Made by a program: the position numbers and the translations under genes. A model generated the notes under the pieces. The model was given only the letters and a program-made list of their open reading frames with translations. It made no database searches and was not told where the DNA came from. 17,552 nucleotides of DNA from assembly GCA_025937075.1 (NCBI GenBank), contig JAICSD010000027.1:1-17552 (forward strand). Direction: 5' to 3'. Of this stretch, positions 6,405 to 13,290 are shown piece by piece (positions within the stretch are counted from its first letter, which is position 1; each line of letters opens with the position of its first letter). The stretch is from Vicinamibacteria bacterium. Its GTDB lineage: Bacteria; Acidobacteriota; Vicinamibacteria; Vicinamibacterales; 2-12-FULL-66-21.

Positions 6405-9400
6405 GCATGACGAGGAACCCCGCGCGCGCACACGCGCACGCCCCCGCACTCCGCTTGGGCGCCGCGATTGCCGCGGCCGCGATCGCCGCATTCGGTGCCC
6501 GCGGCATCCGCGCGCAAGGACCGCAGCCGGTCGCACCGCTCCCGCCGCTCATCAATGCCTCCGACGACCCACTCCTGAAGCCGTTCGTCTGGCGCTCGAT
6601 CGGCCCGGCGAGCATCGGCGGACGCATCGACGACATCGCAGCCGACGAGAAGAACCCGTCCACGTTCTACGTCGGCTTCGCCACCGGCGGTTTGTGGAAG
6701 ACAACGAACAACGGGACGACGTGGGTACCGCTCTTCGACGTGTATCCGGTTTCGTCCATTGGCGACGTCGCGCTCGCGCCGTCGAACGCCGACATCATTT
6801 ATGTAGGGACCGGCGAAGCGAACAACCGGCAGAGCTCGTCGTTCGGCGACGGCGTCTACAAGTCGACGGACGGCGGCAAGACCTTCCAGCACATCGGTCT
6901 CGACAAGACACAGAGCATCGCGCGAATCGTCGTCCACCCGAAGGATCCGAACATCGTCTACGTCGCGGCAGTCGGACATCTGTTCGGCCCGAATCCTGAC
7001 CGCGGTTTGTACAAGACGACCGATGGCGGGAAGACGTGGACGAACACGAAGTTCATCGACGAGGACACGGGCTTCACCGACATCGTGATGGACCCGTCGA
7101 ATCCGAACGTGCTCTACGCGGCTTCGTACCAGCGCCGGCGCGTACCGTGGGGCTTCAACGGCGGCGGACCTGGCAGCGGCATCTGGAAGACGACGGATGC
7201 CGGCAGGCACTGGACGAAGCTGACGGGCAACGGCCTTCCGAACAATCCCATGCTCGGCCGCATCGGCCTCGACGTCGCGCGCTCGCGTCCGCAGACGATC
7301 TACGCCTCGATCGAAGTCGGGCCCAGCGGCGGAACCGGCGCCGGCGTGAACGACGACGGCACGCTGCAGCCGCCCGGGCAGACGGGCTTCGGCGGGCGCG
7401 GCCGCGGCAATCAGCCGCCACCGCCTCCCGATCCGAACAAGTCGGGCATCTGGCGATCGGACGATGGCGGGAAGACGTGGCGGTTCCTCTCGAACGCGAT
7501 GGACCGTCCGATGTACTACAGTCAGATTCGCGTCGATCCCAACAATCCCGACATCGCGTATCAGGGCGGCGCGCCGTTCTTCAAGACGATCGACGGCGGC
7601 AAGACGTGGACGCAGGTGCAGGGTCTCGCGCACACCGATCACCACGCGATCTGGATCGATCCGCACAACAGCAACCACGTGATCGTCGGCAACGACGGCG
7701 GCCTCGACATCACCTACGACCAGGCGGAAACCTGGGAGTTCGTGAACACGCTGGCCGTCGGCCAGTTCTACAAGGTCAGCGCCGACATGCGGCGGCCGTA
7801 CTACGTGTGCGGCGGCCTTCAGGACAACGGAAGCTGGTGTGGCCCGAGCGCCACGCGCACCACGAGTGGAGTGCTCAACTCCGACTGGTATCGCGTGGGC
7901 GGCGGTGACGGCTTCTATACCGCCAACGATCAGACGGACTGGGGGACGCTCTATTCGGAGTCGCAGGACGGCGCTACGTCGCGCCTCGATCTGAAAACAG
8001 GACAGACCGTCAGCATCCGCCCGCGCGGGCCGGGGCGCGGCGGCCGCGGCGCGCCGCCGGAAGGCAACGACGGTCAGGGCGGCGGCGGACCGTTCGGCGC
8101 CGCAGCCCAGTCGCCCAATGGCAACATCGTTCCGATCCCGCCGCCGGGAACGAACTACCGGTTCTACTGGAACACGCCGTTCATCCTGTCTCCGCACAAC
8201 CAGTCGACGGTGTACCTGGGCGGCGATCGGCTGTTTCGATCGACCGACCGCGGCACCACGTGGACGGCGTCGCCCGATCTGACGAAGAACATCGGGCGCA
8301 ACGATCGACCGATTATGGGTGTCGAGGGGAAGGCGCCCATGGCCTCGAAGCACGACGGCGCGGCGTCGTTCAGCAACATCGTCACGATCGGCGAGTCGCC
8401 GATCGTGCCGGGCGTGCTGTGGGTCGGCACGAACGACGGCAACCTTCAGGTGAGCAGGGACGGCGGCGCCACGTGGACGAATGTGACCGACAAAGTACCG
8501 GGCGTGCCGAAGGAGACCCACGTGTCGCGCGTCGAGCCGTCGCACTTCGACGCGGGCACCTGCTACGCGACGTTCGACGCCCACCGCACGGACGACATGA
8601 AGCCATACGTGTTCGTGACGCGCGATTTCGGCCAGACATGGGCGTCGCTCGCCGCAACGCTCCCCGAAGGCAACGTCAACGTCGTCACCGAGGATCCCCG
8701 GAACAGGAACCTGCTCTTCCTCGGCACCGAGTACGGGCTCTATATCTCGCTCGACGGCGGAAAGAACTGGAAGCGGTTCATGACCGGGCTGCCGACGGTG
8801 CGCATCGACGACATCATCGTGCACCCGCGCGATCACGATTTGATCGCGGGGACGCACGGACGCAGCATCTGGATCGTCGACGACATCTCGCCGCTCGAAG
8901 ACTGGGACGAGGAAATCGCTGCCGCCGACGCGTATCTGTTCGACGTGCGTCCGGGCGTCGCGCTGATCAACGACATCCAGAAGCAGATCGAGGTCGGCGG
9001 CGCAAAGCATTTCCGCGGACAGAATCCGCTGGCGGGGACGGCGATCAGCTACTGGCTGAAGAACCCCGCGTCGGCAGTGCGCCTCACGATCTCCGACATC
9101 AACGGCCACGAGCGGCGTGCGATCCAGGGCACCAAGACGGCGGGATTGAATCGCGTCCAGTGGGATCTGCGGCCGAACCCGCCACAGCGGGGCGGCGGAA
9201 ATTCCCCGTCCCAGCAGGAGAGCGCGAGGACCGGCGAGCCGCCGCAGACCGCGACGGCGAATCCGCCCGCGGCGGGACGACAGGGGCGCGGGCGCGAGGA
9301 CCAGCCGCCGGCGGCCGGGCGCGGCCAGACCGCCGGTGCCGCGCCGCAGCAGACCGAACAGCAGGCCGGAGGCGGCGGACGCGGCAGGGGCAACTTCGTC

Positions 9401-9499
9401 CCGCCGCTGCCCGCGGGATCCTATCTGCTCGAGCTCACCGTCGACGGTAAGGTTGTGGGCACGAAGGCCGTCACGATCGAGGCGGATCGCCTGCAGTAG
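6401..9499 (+). CDS. Secreted sortilin/VPS10-like beta-propeller protein
   Basis: 1032 residues. A signal peptide with an Ala-rich core ends near IRAQ (about 39). The body is a large propeller of Asp-box/BNR repeats, S/T-x-D-x-G-x-T-W. Clear copies include STDGGKTF, TTDGGKTW, TTDAGRHW, RSDDGGKTW, TIDGGKTW, STDRGTTW, SRDGGATW, TRDFGQTW and SLDGGKNW, with DPNNPDIAY-type blades between. The layout matches bacterial VPS10/sortilin-like proteins abundant in acidobacteria and Bacteroidota, whose ligands are mostly unknown. After about residue 850 comes a beta-rich domain (LTISDINGHERRAIQG, WDLRPNPP), then a Pro/Gln/Gly/Arg low-complexity stretch (about 927-1000) and a final strand-rich segment. Two Gly/Arg/Pro-rich loops interrupt the propeller near 7370-7440 and 8020-8110. 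The start ATG overlaps the lemA stop; ATG 6407 is an alternative. Confidence 0.88.
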   Translation: MSMTRNPARAHAHAPALRLGAAIAAAAIAAFGARGIRAQGPQPVAPLPPLINASDDPLLKPFVWRSIGPASIGGRIDDIAADEKNPSTFYVGFATGGLWKTTNNGTTWVPLFDVYPVSSIGDVALAPSNADIIYVGTGEANNRQSSSFGDGVYKSTDGGKTFQHIGLDKTQSIARIVVHPKDPNIVYVAAVGHLFGPNPDRGLYKTTDGGKTWTNTKFIDEDTGFTDIVMDPSNPNVLYAASYQRRRVPWGFNGGGPGSGIWKTTDAGRHWTKLTGNGLPNNPMLGRIGLDVARSRPQTIYASIEVGPSGGTGAGVNDDGTLQPPGQTGFGGRGRGNQPPPPPDPNKSGIWRSDDGGKTWRFLSNAMDRPMYYSQIRVDPNNPDIAYQGGAPFFKTIDGGKTWTQVQGLAHTDHHAIWIDPHNSNHVIVGNDGGLDITYDQAETWEFVNTLAVGQFYKVSADMRRPYYVCGGLQDNGSWCGPSATRTTSGVLNSDWYRVGGGDGFYTANDQTDWGTLYSESQDGATSRLDLKTGQTVSIRPRGPGRGGRGAPPEGNDGQGGGGPFGAAAQSPNGNIVPIPPPGTNYRFYWNTPFILSPHNQSTVYLGGDRLFRSTDRGTTWTASPDLTKNIGRNDRPIMGVEGKAPMASKHDGAASFSNIVTIGESPIVPGVLWVGTNDGNLQVSRDGGATWTNVTDKVPGVPKETHVSRVEPSHFDAGTCYATFDAHRTDDMKPYVFVTRDFGQTWASLAATLPEGNVNVVTEDPRNRNLLFLGTEYGLYISLDGGKNWKRFMTGLPTVRIDDIIVHPRDHDLIAGTHGRSIWIVDDISPLEDWDEEIAAADAYLFDVRPGVALINDIQKQIEVGGAKHFRGQNPLAGTAISYWLKNPASAVRLTISDINGHERRAIQGTKTAGLNRVQWDLRPNPPQRGGGNSPSQQESARTGEPPQTATANPPAAGRQGRGREDQPPAAGRGQTAGAAPQQTEQQAGGGGRGRGNFVPPLPAGSYLLELTVDGKVVGTKAVTIEADRLQ

Positions 9500-9505
9500 A
9501 TCACG

Positions 9506-9955
9506 TCAGGGCCTGGTGACCTTGACGACGTAGTACAGAAACCCGGGCTGGACCTCGCGGAACAAGTGCGGCACGCCATTGGGAACGACGATGACATCCC
9601 CTTTGGAGAGGCGCCGCGACTCGCCGCCTTTGATGCTGTCGCCGCGGATCTCGCCCGCGGCCGTTTCCTTGCCGTTGATCGTTTCGCCGCCGGTCACGAA
9701 CGTCGCGGTGCCTTCGACGACATAGATGATGTCGGTGTCGCGCGCGTGAACTTCGGCCTGCCCGTCCTTGTCCCGGCGCGCCGCGAGGATCTTGTACGCG
9801 CTCGTCTCGAGCAGCGGGACGCCTTTCGCGAACGCGGCGGCGACCTTCTCGTTCGGCAGATAGATGACGGGATCCGAGGGCGCGAGTCCGCGGACTGCAA
9901 CGCCGCCGATGAAGGCCGCCGCCAGCACCGCTCCTGCTGCGATTGTCTTGATCAT
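9506..9955 (-). CDS. Exported small cupin-domain protein
   Basis: 149 residues. The N-terminus MIKTIAAGAVLAAAFIGGVAVRG is a signal peptide or membrane anchor, unusual for a small cupin. The cupin core has motif 1 around EVHARDTDIIYVVEGTATFVTGG (His70, Asp73, Glu81 region) and motif 2 GDVIVVPNGVPHLFREV (Gly119 to His130), giving possible metal ligands H70 and H130. The start at 9955 is supported by GGAG 5-6 nt upstream. It lies 35 bp downstream of the kinase-like/BamA fusion gene on the same strand, so a shared transcript is likely. Its stop is 6 bp from the stop of the convergent VPS10-like gene. No substrate can be inferred. Confidence 0.86.
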   Translation of the reverse strand: MIKTIAAGAVLAAAFIGGVAVRGLAPSDPVIYLPNEKVAAAFAKGVPLLETSAYKILAARRDKDGQAEVHARDTDIIYVVEGTATFVTGGETINGKETAAGEIRGDSIKGGESRRLSKGDVIVVPNGVPHLFREVQPGFLYYVVKVTRP

Positions 9956-9990
9956 CGTTTCTCCATTGTTCGCGGGCCTGACAGGCCAGC

Positions 9991-12546
9991 TCAGAACCTG
10001 AACCCCGATCCCGCGTAGAACAACGTGTCCTCGGAGCTGTGCGCCACGATCGCGCGCAGCACCATGGTCGTACCCACGGGCTTCAGCAGCACGCCTCCGC
10101 CGGCCGACGGATGCCACGCATTCGACGACTCCCCTTTCATCCAGACGCGGCCCGTGTCGACGAACCCGAGCAGCCCGAATCGTACGGGGAAGATGGACGC
10201 GAACACCGGGCCGCCCAGATACGCGCGCAGCTCCGTGCTTCCGTACAACGACGCATCGCCGGCAAACCGATGGCTGTGATAGCCGCGATCGGTCCTGCCG
10301 CCGATGAACGCGGCGTCGAACCAGGGATACGTGCCGAACACGCGCTGCCCGCCGACGCGCGCCGCCAGCTGCACGCTTCGGTTTCCCACATAGCCGGAGA
10401 GGTAGCCATCGACGCCGCCGTACGCTTCGTTCACGTCCCACATGGCAGGTGCACCATAGCCGCTCGCCATCACGTGGAGCCCACGCGTGGACGGCAGGTC
10501 GGGCGCGCCGCCGGTCGTCTCTCCCATCGCAACGGCCATCAGGCCCGGCAGGTTGCTGGGCTGCGTATCCGCCTCGAAGCGGACGCGCAGATCGGCGATG
10601 CCGAACTGACCGGTGCCGTACGGCGACTGCGCGAAGAGGATCGTGTCCGGATGCTTGCCCGTGTCGGAGTACCGCAGCTCCGGGCCGATCGAGAACCAGG
10701 CGCGCGTCCCGCCGATCCGAGCGGCCGGCGACAGCGTAATCAGCGTCTGCCCGACGTGGTACTGCGATCGGCTCGCCGACGGTGTGTCGTTCCCGAACCC
10801 GAAGAAGTTGACGTGCTCGATACCGGACACGAACGTCTTGAGATCGAATGCGAGCGGCGACCCCGCGCGCTTGAAGAGACCGTCGTATTCGATCTTGCCG
10901 CTGGACTCGCCGAACGCCCAGGCACCGCGGAGGTTCTGCTCTTTTGCGGCGGGAACGCTCCGGAAGCCGTAGGTCGTCCGTGTGAGGGTCATGCCGGCGA
11001 CGATGCCGAGATCCTGCGTATACAAGGCCATCGGCTGCATCAGCGACCAGTGTCCGAAGTTGCGCGGCTCGAGCCATGGCGCGTCGGCGACCGGCGCGGG
11101 GTTCTGCCACGATCCCGCGTGATCGATCCGCCTCCCCGTCGCGGTGCCGGCATCGGTCCACACTTCGGTTTTCGTATCCGGCGACTCGACCTGCTTCTCG
11201 CCACCGCCGGAGATGACGCGCACGTGGATCGGACCGCCGCCGCCGGAGCGGGTGATGTGATCGTTGCCCCCCTGCAGGTACAACCGAACCTCGTTCGTTT
11301 CATCGGGGAGGAAGCGGCGCGAGTAGTACGGCGCCGATGCTCCGGGAGCGGTCGCCGAGATCGTCGTCGAGTGGTCCGCCGCCGTCGCGATCGTCACCTG
11401 ATCGTCGAGATCGGTGAGGTGTACGTCGACGTCGCGCGCCAGATACCGGTAGACGCGCTGGATATACGTCACCAGCGCCGCGCGCCGCGCCTTCAACGCC
11501 TGCGCAATCGCCCCATGATCGAGCGCCTGCCATTCCTTGGGAAGCTGCGCCGTCGCGCGATCGATGACATCGTCCGTCCAGACTTTCTGCAGCTCCTGCG
11601 CGGCCGTGGTGAACGCGTTTCCGTCGAGATCGCTCAGCAGCCAGCGATCGACCTCCGCGGCGTTGCTGGTCGGCCCCTCCAGATTCGATGAGTACTTCTC
11701 CGAGAACTCCAGCAGGCGTGGCTGACGCGGACGCATGCCCGAGATGACGATCCCGTTGTGGCGCACGAACGCCATGTCGCGATCCTCGGGCAATGGCTGC
11801 CAGCCGGTCTTCCCCGGCAGATGCATCCACCGCCACTGCCCGCGCCGGCGGTCGTAGTCCTCGACGAAGAGGTCGAGGATTCGCGCGCGCAGGAACGCGT
11901 GGCTGTCGATCCGGTTCTGCGGGCCTTGCAGCCAGCGTACCCAGAGCTCCCGCGTCGGGATGATCTCCGAGGCGTGATCGAAGCCTCCGTCGTTGCCGCC
12001 CGACGCCGTCGGATATTCCTCCAACGTTCCGACCCTGTTGGCGAACGTCGCGCGGAACTGCCCCAGGCGCGAATCGTCGGGCATGACCACCAGCTTGGGT
12101 TGCACGTGCGGAACGCCAGCAGCCTCCGCGAGGACCGGCATGATGAGCGATGCGCCGGGATGCGTCGCGGACGTCGCGTCCCGCAGCAGCCGCGCGGGCC
12201 AGCTCCGGCGCCACTCCTCCGGCAGCAGCCGCTCGGGCTCCTTGTGCAGCGATCGGAACGTGTACGCCTTCCCGTCGGCACCGCGCAGCGCAAGTCCGGC
12301 TGTCTGAAGGCCCCCGACCTGCCGCACGGGCTCGAGCCCGCCGGCTTCACGCCCAAGGTCCAGCACGGGCACGGCGACCGGGGCCGTCCAGACGTCACGG
12401 TAACCATTGCCGAACCACCGCCGCATCGTCCCCGACGCCGCGTATTCGGGGCCGGGGATCACGGTCTTGGTCTGGGGTCTCGCGTCCTGCGCCAGGAGCG
12501 GCGCGCTGAGCATGAGGACGCCAGCAGCAACACATGTCCATCGCAT
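9991..12546 (-). CDS. Outer-membrane protein: kinase-like periplasmic region fused to BamA/D15-type barrel
   Basis: 851 residues. The signal peptide MRWTCVAAGVLMLSAPLLAQ is followed by a periplasmic region (about 21-460). This contains FRSLHKEP, HPGASLIMPVLAEAAGV, DDSRLGQFRATFANRVGTLEEYP, then DLFVEDYDRRRGQWRW (D230-Y-D232-R233) and PEDRDMAF (D255-R256-D257). The order of a D-x-D-R loop and then a DRD motif recalls atypical kinase folds (HipA/CotH-like); this is inference. The C-terminal half is a beta-barrel of the BamA/surface-antigen type: alternating strands, RAYLGGPVFASIFPVRFGLLGFVDTGRVW and a terminal aromatic strand YAGSGFRF. Start 12546 is chosen for its SD and compact signal peptide; ATG 12567 and 12678 are in frame. 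The cupin gene follows. The barrel's cargo or role is unknown. Confidence 0.82.
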   Translation of the reverse strand: MRWTCVAAGVLMLSAPLLAQDARPQTKTVIPGPEYAASGTMRRWFGNGYRDVWTAPVAVPVLDLGREAGGLEPVRQVGGLQTAGLALRGADGKAYTFRSLHKEPERLLPEEWRRSWPARLLRDATSATHPGASLIMPVLAEAAGVPHVQPKLVVMPDDSRLGQFRATFANRVGTLEEYPTASGGNDGGFDHASEIIPTRELWVRWLQGPQNRIDSHAFLRARILDLFVEDYDRRRGQWRWMHLPGKTGWQPLPEDRDMAFVRHNGIVISGMRPRQPRLLEFSEKYSSNLEGPTSNAAEVDRWLLSDLDGNAFTTAAQELQKVWTDDVIDRATAQLPKEWQALDHGAIAQALKARRAALVTYIQRVYRYLARDVDVHLTDLDDQVTIATAADHSTTISATAPGASAPYYSRRFLPDETNEVRLYLQGGNDHITRSGGGGPIHVRVISGGGEKQVESPDTKTEVWTDAGTATGRRIDHAGSWQNPAPVADAPWLEPRNFGHWSLMQPMALYTQDLGIVAGMTLTRTTYGFRSVPAAKEQNLRGAWAFGESSGKIEYDGLFKRAGSPLAFDLKTFVSGIEHVNFFGFGNDTPSASRSQYHVGQTLITLSPAARIGGTRAWFSIGPELRYSDTGKHPDTILFAQSPYGTGQFGIADLRVRFEADTQPSNLPGLMAVAMGETTGGAPDLPSTRGLHVMASGYGAPAMWDVNEAYGGVDGYLSGYVGNRSVQLAARVGGQRVFGTYPWFDAAFIGGRTDRGYHSHRFAGDASLYGSTELRAYLGGPVFASIFPVRFGLLGFVDTGRVWMKGESSNAWHPSAGGGVLLKPVGTTMVLRAIVAHSSEDTLFYAGSGFRF

Positions 12547-12552
12547 GAAGGG

Positions 12553-12557
12553 TCTCC
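12553..12557 (-). promoter_or_regulatory. Shine-Dalgarno site supporting start 12546
   Basis: On the minus strand GGAGA lies 6 nt before ATG 12546. The alternatives at 12567 and 12678 lack a comparable site. Confidence 0.6.
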
Positions 12558-12600
12558 GGGTCACCATTGGGGCCTGAATCAATTGACGGTTGGATGGTGG

Positions 12601-12606
12601 ATTATC
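12601..12606 (-). promoter_or_regulatory. Candidate -10 box for the barrel-cupin unit
   Basis: GATAAT on the minus strand matches five of six consensus positions. It lies in an AT-richer patch of the 188-bp divergent region (12547-12734) and would give a leader of roughly 48 nt containing the GGAGA site. A -35 at the right distance is weak (GTGGCA). Confidence 0.35.
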
Positions 12607-12721
12607 CATCAAATTCGCAGCTTTGCCACTCCACGAATGCCGCAGATGTTCCGGTTGCGGGTAATAACGTCGGAGCATGCCGAAGCGAACACGGGGACCC
12701 TCCAGAGCCGCCTCGCGCTCA

Positions 12722-12727
12722 TATAAT
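12722..12727 (+). promoter_or_regulatory. Perfect TATAAT box, 7 nt before ATG 12735 (leaderless)
   Basis: TATAAT is followed by CCATCGC and then ATG. No SD is present. The spacing repeats that at 4142, 1776 and 1882. It decides the start of the DinB-family gene against an open frame running upstream to 12567. Confidence 0.65.
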
Positions 12728-12734
12728 CCATCGC

Positions 12735-13232
12735 ATGCCGCTGAAAGACGCGCTGCTCCCCGAGTTCGACCACGAGATGGGGACGACCCGCCGGCTGCTC
12801 GAGCGGGTCCCTGAGGCCGATCTGACGTGGAAACCGCACGAGAAGTCCTTCAGCCTTGGACGTCTCGCCGCACATCTCGCCAATATCCCGCGCTGGGTCG
12901 ACGCGGCGTGCGACAACGTCATCTTCGACGTCCTGTCGATCGAGGACACTCGAACGCGCGATCCTGGTTCGGCTGCAGACATTCTGGAGGCGTTCGACGC
13001 CAACGTGCGCCGCGCGCGCGCGAAGATCGCGGACCAGACCGACAGCGCGCTGCTCTCGCCGTGGACGATGACGCGGGGTGGACAGGAGGTGTTCACGACG
13101 CCGAGGACGGCCGTCTTGCGGACCTTCATCATGAACCACATGATTCACCACCGCGGCCAGTTGACGGTGTACCTTCGGCTTCGCAACGTGCCGCTGCCGT
13201 CGATTTACGGCCCGACCGCGGATGAGCAGTGA
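12735..13232 (+). CDS. DinB-family four-helix protein, probable metal-binding
   Basis: 165 residues. The DinB/YfiT-type helical bundle is recognisable from MPLKDALLPEFDHEMGTTRRLLERVP, LGRLAAHLANIPRW and NHMIHHRGQLTVYLRLRNVPLPSIYGP. The three expected metal ligands are present: His47, His135 and His139 (H-x3-H). Family members are soluble; some act as thiol-dependent transferases, and many have no known substrate. The end ...YGPTADEQ is typical. The ATG is the one 7 nt after a perfect TATAAT box. The gene is divergent from the outer-membrane fusion gene and 35 bp before the membrane-protein gene. Confidence 0.92.
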   Translation: MPLKDALLPEFDHEMGTTRRLLERVPEADLTWKPHEKSFSLGRLAAHLANIPRWVDAACDNVIFDVLSIEDTRTRDPGSAADILEAFDANVRRARAKIADQTDSALLSPWTMTRGGQEVFTTPRTAVLRTFIMNHMIHHRGQLTVYLRLRNVPLPSIYGPTADEQ

Positions 13233-13235
13233 GCT

Positions 13236-13290
13236 GCGGTCAATACCCGAATGCCTGACGGCTCTCAATGCCGAATGACGCCGAACGCTC
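13236..13290. repeat. Diverged copy of the CAATGCCG repeat, overlapping a start codon
   Basis: GGTCAATACCCG and CTCAATGCCG are 25 bp apart with CTGACG between, the same arrangement as the 4871-4949 array. CGAATGACGCCGAACG follows with roughly 7-bp spacing. The ATG in CTCAATGCCG is the annotated start 13268, preceded in frame by the TGA of CTGACG 12 nt before. Confidence 0.7.

Noticed and set aside
6257..9109. 950-codon open frame antisense to the VPS10-like gene
   Set aside because: It is long only because GC-rich codons seldom give stops on the opposite strand. Its composition is repetitive Arg/Val/Asp, and the sense frame has a clear propeller, signal peptide and coupled start.
9495..9530. 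Hairpin terminator between the convergent VPS10-like and cupin genes
   Set aside because: Only a 4-bp GTCA/TGAC stem without a T-tract is visible, and the gap is 6 bp.
12610..12640. Sigma-54 type promoter (TGGCA then TGC) for the barrel gene
   Set aside because: The GG to GC spacing is 7 nt rather than the required 10.
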